The position numbers were made by a program, and so were the translations under genes. Positions 23,294-26,525 of a stretch of DNA of 26,525 bases are shown here, piece by piece. Position 1 is the first letter of the stretch; each line of letters opens with the position of its first letter. This stretch comes from an uncultured Clostridium sp. (GTDB lineage: Bacteria; Bacillota; Clostridia; Lachnospirales; Lachnospiraceae), in NCBI GenBank assembly GCA_938036545.1, contig CALHQJ010000106.1, forward strand, positions 1-26,525. Reading direction: 5' to 3'. Under the pieces are notes generated by a model. The model was not told the DNA's origin and did not search any database. It worked only from the letters and a program-made list of their open reading frames with translations.

Positions 23294-24229
23294 ATGGCTG
23301 ATATTAAAAAAAGCGCATTGGAACTGATTGGAAATACCCCTTTATTGGAGCCGGAAAATTATGAGAGGAAGCAAGGCCTTTCTGCAAGCCTCTTTTTAAA
23401 ACTGGAGTCTTTCAATCCTGCTGGCAGTATCAAAGACAGGGCAGCCTTTTTTATGATTACAGATGCAGAAGAGAAAGGAATTTTAAAACCAGGTGCAACG
23501 ATTATTGAACCTACTTCAGGCAATACCGGAATTGGTCTTGCCAGCATTGCGGCTATGAAAGGTTATAAAGTGATGCTGACAATGCCGGAAACCATGAGCG
23601 TTGAGAGAAGAATGCTTCTTTCGGCATATGGGGCAGAGATTGTTTTGACAGAAGGCGCAAAGGGAATGGCAGGAGCCATTGAAAAGGCCGAAGAATTGAA
23701 AAGGGAAATTCCAGGTTCTGTGATTTTAGGACAGTTTGTAAACCCTGCCAATGCAAAAGCCCACAGAGAGACGACAGGGCCAGAGATTTGGAACGCTCTG
23801 GACGGCAGCGTAGATGTGCTGGTAGCAGGGGTCGGAACAGGAGGAACCATTACCGGAACCGGAGAATATTTGAAATCACAAAATCCAAATGTTCAGGTAA
23901 TTGCGGTCGAGCCGGATAAATCGCCCCTTCTTTCCGGCGGAAAGGCGGGCGGACATGGCATTCAGGGAATTGGAGCTAATTTTATTCCTGAGATACTGAA
24001 CCGGGACATTTATGATAAAGTCGTTGGGGTTACAGAAGAACAGGCTTATGAGGCAGCCAGAAATCTGGCAAAGACAGAAGGGATTTTAGTAGGAATCAGC
24101 TCTGGAGCTGCTCTTTTTGCAGCTACCCAGGAGGCAAAGAAAACGGAAAACGCCGGAAAACAGATTGTAGTAATTTTGCCTGATACCGGTGATCGGTATC
24201 TGTCTACCGCATTGTTTTCAGGAACGTGA
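23294..24229 (+). CDS. cysK: Cysteine synthase A (O-acetylserine sulfhydrylase)
   Basis: This 311-residue fold-type II PLP enzyme has the Schiff-base lysine K47 in NPAGSIKDRAA, the substrate loop PTSGNTGIGLA, the phosphate-binding GTGGTITG and the C-terminal GISSGAALFAA and LPDTGDRYLST segments. It makes cysteine from O-acetylserine and sulfide. AGGAGG precedes the ATG. A single-gene unit is likely: it has its own strong promoter, and a terminator just downstream now contains a mobile element in its loop. No cysE is in the window. Confidence 0.95.
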   Translation: MADIKKSALELIGNTPLLEPENYERKQGLSASLFLKLESFNPAGSIKDRAAFFMITDAEEKGILKPGATIIEPTSGNTGIGLASIAAMKGYKVMLTMPETMSVERRMLLSAYGAEIVLTEGAKGMAGAIEKAEELKREIPGSVILGQFVNPANAKAHRETTGPEIWNALDGSVDVLVAGVGTGGTITGTGEYLKSQNPNVQVIAVEPDKSPLLSGGKAGGHGIQGIGANFIPEILNRDIYDKVVGVTEEQAYEAARNLAKTEGILVGISSGAALFAATQEAKKTENAGKQIVVILPDTGDRYLSTALFSGT

Positions 24230-24263
24230 TGGCGGCAAATTTTAGAAAGAGTTTTGCAATGAT

Positions 24264-24401
24264 AACGCTTACTTAAAGTAACAGTTTAGCCATGTAAAGA
24301 TTCAGACAGGAAAAAAGTGTTGAAAGCTTAGGGTTCATAAGATTTTTCCTGTCTGAATCTTCATGGCTGAACTGTTATTACTTAGACGGTAGGCGTTTTT
24401 T
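24264..24401 (+). terminator. cysK rho-independent terminator, loop interrupted by a MITE-like element
   Basis: AACGCTTAC (24264-24272) can pair with GTAGGCGTT (24389-24397) over 9 bp with one G-U wobble, followed by six T residues (24396-24401). Removing the element and one target repeat leaves a compact 9-bp stem with a 7-nt loop. With the element present the loop is 116 nt, but most of it is itself a stable hairpin. Confidence 0.7.
24278..24378 (+). mobile_element. MITE-like palindromic element, 101-bp derivative (copy 4)
   Basis: The ends are GTAACAGTTTAGCCATG and CATGGCTGAACTGTTAT, still pairing through wobbles. Flanking repeats are TACTTAAA (24270-24277) and TACTTAGA (24379-24386), matching at 7 of 8. 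It keeps the long stem (24297-24315 with 24343-24361, 19 bp perfect) but lacks the second hairpin, as if deleted between CAT repeats. It has an extra G on one arm and a matching extra C on the other, a compensatory change. Confidence 0.85.
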
Positions 24402-24406
24402 GCTTG

Positions 24407-24436
24407 TTTACATCCATTCAGGGAATATGGTATAAT
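24407..24436 (+). promoter_or_regulatory. Predicted promoter of the NSS symporter gene
   Basis: TTTACA (24407-24412) and a perfect TATAAT (24431-24436) have 18 nt between them, with TGG before the -10 (extended -10). The leader of about 95 nt contains a 6-codon ATG frame near 24463, which I do not consider meaningful. Confidence 0.65.
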
Positions 24437-24531
24437 AGGAACGTTTTACAAGGGATACATTTATGCCATATACAAGCTGCTAATTCGGCAGGAATGTGTA
24501 AAATCAGGAATAAAATAAGGTAGGACTAGTT

Positions 24532-25857
24532 ATGGAAAAGAAACGAGATTTATTTGCATCACGGTGGGGATTTATCCTTGCCTGTATCGGTTCAGCAGTT
24601 GGAATGGGAAACATATGGATGTTTCCCACCCGGGTATCCAAGTTTGGAGGAGGTTCCTTTCTGCTGTGGTATCTGTTTTTCGTTATGCTGATTGGATCGA
24701 CAGGCGTTATTGGCGAAATGAGCTTTGGGCGGGCCACCCGTTCCGGCCCGGTAGACGCATTTGGCAAGGCTTGTGAATCGAAGGGAAAACGAAAACTGGG
24801 CGAGGCCATTGGTCTGCTTCCTGTAGTCGGTTCTATGGCTCTTGCAATTGGTTACAGTGTGGTAATGGGATGGATTTTTAAATATTCTTTTGGTGCTTTT
24901 ACTGGAGCAGCCCTTTCCCCATCCTCTGTAGATGAGTTTTCAGCTGCCTTTGGGGAAATGGCGTCCTCCTTTGGTAACAACGGATGGCAGCTGATTGCCA
25001 TTGCGGCAGCATTTGCAATCCTGATCCTTGGCGTTGGCGGAGGGATTGAAAAGGCCAATAAAATTATGATGCCCCTGTTCTTTTTCCTGTTTTTAGGCCT
25101 TGGAATTTACATCGGATTCCAGCCTGGGGCTTCTGACGGATACCGTTATATTTTCCGCCTGGATAAGGCGGCCCTTACGGATCCAAAAGTTATTATCTAT
25201 GCTATGGGACAGGCATTTTTCTCCTTGTCCGTGGCAGGGAACGGAACGCTGATTTATGGCTCTTATCTCCATGATGATGAGGACATTCCGGCATCTGCCC
25301 GTAACGTGGCATTTTTTGATACCCTTGCTGCAACCCTTGCTGCCCTGGTAATTATTCCGGCTATGGCAACCATGGGAGCACAACTTGACCAGGGAGGCCC
25401 AGGCTTGCTCTTTATTTTCCTTCCAAGCCTGTTTAAGGGACTGACAGGAGGAACTGTGATTGCCATTGTATTTTTTGTGGCAGTTACCTTTGCGGGAATG
25501 ACTTCTCTTATCAATTTGTACGAAGCGCCAATTGCTACAGTACAGGAAAAATTCCATCTGGGACGAACCCAGGCCTGCCTGGTGGTAGGAGCTGTAGGCG
25601 CTGCGGTTTCCATTTGCATTCAGGGAATTGTATCTGACTGGATGGATATTGTTTCCATCTATATTTGTCCTCTGGGGGCAGGACTTGCAAGCATTATGTT
25701 TTTCTGGGTATTGGGCAGAAAATTTGTAGAAACAGAAGTAAACAAAGGGAGAACAAAGCCCATTGGCAGTTGGTTCTATCCATTAGGAAAATACGTGTTC
25801 TGCGGAATGTGTATTCTGGTGCTGATTGTAGGCGCAGCAATGGGAGGAATCGGCTGA
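24532..25857 (+). CDS. Neurotransmitter:sodium symporter (NSS/SNF) family transporter
   Basis: This 441-residue protein has about 11 membrane helices, as in bacterial LeuT/MhsT-like carriers. The family signature GSAVGMGNIWMFP lies in the first helix (residues about 20-32), followed by GGGSFLLWYLFFV. Further sites are the unwound TM6 region (AMGQAFFSLSVAGNGTLIYGSYL) and a TFAGMTSLINLYE segment in TM8. It probably takes up an amino acid with Na+, and the substrate cannot be read. A GG-rich site (AAGGTAGG) lies upstream of the ATG. The next frame, a glutamine synthetase fragment, begins immediately after the stop. Confidence 0.9.
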   Translation: MEKKRDLFASRWGFILACIGSAVGMGNIWMFPTRVSKFGGGSFLLWYLFFVMLIGSTGVIGEMSFGRATRSGPVDAFGKACESKGKRKLGEAIGLLPVVGSMALAIGYSVVMGWIFKYSFGAFTGAALSPSSVDEFSAAFGEMASSFGNNGWQLIAIAAAFAILILGVGGGIEKANKIMMPLFFFLFLGLGIYIGFQPGASDGYRYIFRLDKAALTDPKVIIYAMGQAFFSLSVAGNGTLIYGSYLHDDEDIPASARNVAFFDTLAATLAALVIIPAMATMGAQLDQGGPGLLFIFLPSLFKGLTGGTVIAIVFFVAVTFAGMTSLINLYEAPIATVQEKFHLGRTQACLVVGAVGAAVSICIQGIVSDWMDIVSIYICPLGAGLASIMFFWVLGRKFVETEVNKGRTKPIGSWFYPLGKYVFCGMCILVLIVGAAMGGIG

Positions 25858-26502
25858 TTCGGTTTTAGCGGGAAACAAAAAGGGGTTACAGAAAATATTC
25901 CGGATATTTCTACAGCAGTTATGGACGCTTTTGTACAGGCCCCTACCCTGTCTGTGATAGGGGACGTAATGGTAATCGAGCATCCACAAAACCGTCCCTT
26001 TGAACAGTATCCGAGAAATGTGGCAAAGCGGGCTGTGGAGTACATGAAGGAGCTGGGAATAGCAGATGAAATGATTATCGGACCGGAATACGAATTCCAT
26101 GTATTTCGGCCCCATGACGGCTATCATGCCGATCAGCCAGGAGACAGAACCTTTGATCTGCGTAATGCAATCTGTCAGGAACTGGCCAGATGGGGCGTGG
26201 ATGTAAAATACCATCACCATGAAGTAGGCGGTTCCGGCCAGTTGGAAGTAGAGGTAGAATTAGGGGAAATGACCCGTCTGGCAGACGCTACTATGGCGGC
26301 TAAATATGTAATCCGTAATACGGCTGCCGCTCATGGGATGACTGCTACCCTGATGCCAAAACTCATTATGGGAGAAGCAGGAAATGGAATGCACGTCCAT
26401 ATGCTTTTGAAAAAAGATGGAAACCCCGTATTCTATGATGAAAACAATTATGCCCAGCTGAGTCAGACGGGATGGACGAATTCGACCGGAGCGTGGCGAT
26501 GA
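25858..26502 (+). CDS. glnA: Glutamine synthetase fragment lacking both ends (pseudogene or junction artefact)
   Basis: From directly after the NSS stop, the frame reads GFSGKQKGVTENIPDISTAV then DAFVQAPTLSVIGDVMVIE, matching the inside of the glutamine synthetase N-terminal domain. An ATG occurs only at 25921. Clear motifs follow: the metal-ligand IIGPEYEFHVF, GGSGQLEVEVELG, and the ATP/ammonia-site GNGMHVHMLL. The first 60 or so residues, including the beta-grasp start, are missing, and no ribosome site is visible. After LSQT (to 26469) the family sequence stops and an unrelated GWTNSTGAWR leads to a TGA at 26500-26502, so the C-terminal part is also gone. As it stands it cannot be an active enzyme. 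Confidence 0.7.
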   Translation, partial: FGFSGKQKGVTENIPDISTAVMDAFVQAPTLSVIGDVMVIEHPQNRPFEQYPRNVAKRAVEYMKELGIADEMIIGPEYEFHVFRPHDGYHADQPGDRTFDLRNAICQELARWGVDVKYHHHEVGGSGQLEVEVELGEMTRLADATMAAKYVIRNTAAAHGMTATLMPKLIMGEAGNGMHVHMLLKKDGNPVFYDENNYAQLSQTGWTNSTGAWR

Positions 26503-26525
26503 CCGATTTCATCCAGCCGTTTTTT
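26470..26525. other. Right-edge segment of different composition, possible assembly or recombination junction
   Basis: Glutamine synthetase homology ends abruptly at about 26469. The 50 bases from 26470 are about 60% GC by hand count. They contain an EcoRI-type GAATTC and an open frame from ATG 26472 whose codons mostly end in G or C (MDEFDRSVAMTDFIQPFF), unlike the genes to the left. Confidence 0.4.

Noticed and set aside
24463..24483. Six-codon upstream ORF in the NSS gene leader
   Set aside because: It has no ribosome site and no sign of attenuator structure.

Overview
The window looks like chromosome from a low-to-medium GC Gram-positive anaerobe of the Clostridia, most likely a gut Lachnospiraceae relative. 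This rests on strong AGGAGG-type ribosome binding sites, many short operons ending in rho-independent terminators, KtrAB, an alanine/threonine-rich PstS lipoprotein, a Crp/Fnr regulator beside a DASS carrier, and a sporulation-type D-Ala-D-Ala carboxypeptidase. No species is named because no marker gene is present.

Layout. 1-118: tail of a membrane protein, probably a PTS IIC. 217-1368 (-): MFS carrier with a palindromic operator over its -10. 1523-2191: HAD phosphatase. 2321-4491: ktrB-ktrA potassium uptake. 4571-6825: two G3E (CobW-type) GTPases, one with a large His/Cys metal tail and one fused to a DUF1980/YcgQ-like domain. 7012-11240: complete pstSCAB-phoU phosphate operon. 11384-12844 (-) and 12959-13600 (+): divergent DASS carrier and Crp/Fnr regulator around a 12-bp palindrome. 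13653-15116 (-): membrane-anchored polysaccharide deacetylase. 15347-15775: HIT protein. 15978-21735: an accessory island resembling an immunity-gene array (FGE-like protein, 1080-aa TPR/SUKH/DUF4261 protein, CbrC family, DUF4241). 21770-21895: a 41-aa membrane peptide. 21961-23226: DacF-like carboxypeptidase. 23294-24229: cysK. 24532-25857: NSS-family symporter. 25858-26502: glutamine synthetase fragment lacking both ends.

The strongest finding is a family of small non-coding mobile elements (MITE-like) with five copies in the window: 3673-3822, 5690-5840, 11326-11367, 15161-15198 and 24278-24378. They share an 18-bp terminal inverted repeat beginning GTAACAG. Each is flanked by an 8-bp direct repeat matching at 7 or 8 of 8 positions, which marks genuine insertion. 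The two long copies (150 and 151 bp) fold into a closed multi-branch structure. The three short copies (101, 42 and 38 bp) are each explained by deletion between short direct repeats inside the long form. One copy sits exactly in the loop of the cysK terminator, one splits ktrB from ktrA, one splits the two GTPase genes, and one lies in the deacetylase 5' leader. No transposase is encoded here. GTAA ends plus 8-bp duplications fit the IS66 family, which is an inference.

The last 56 bases (26470-26525) break the glutamine synthetase homology and are more GC-rich than the rest, so the right edge may be a rearrangement or an assembly junction.
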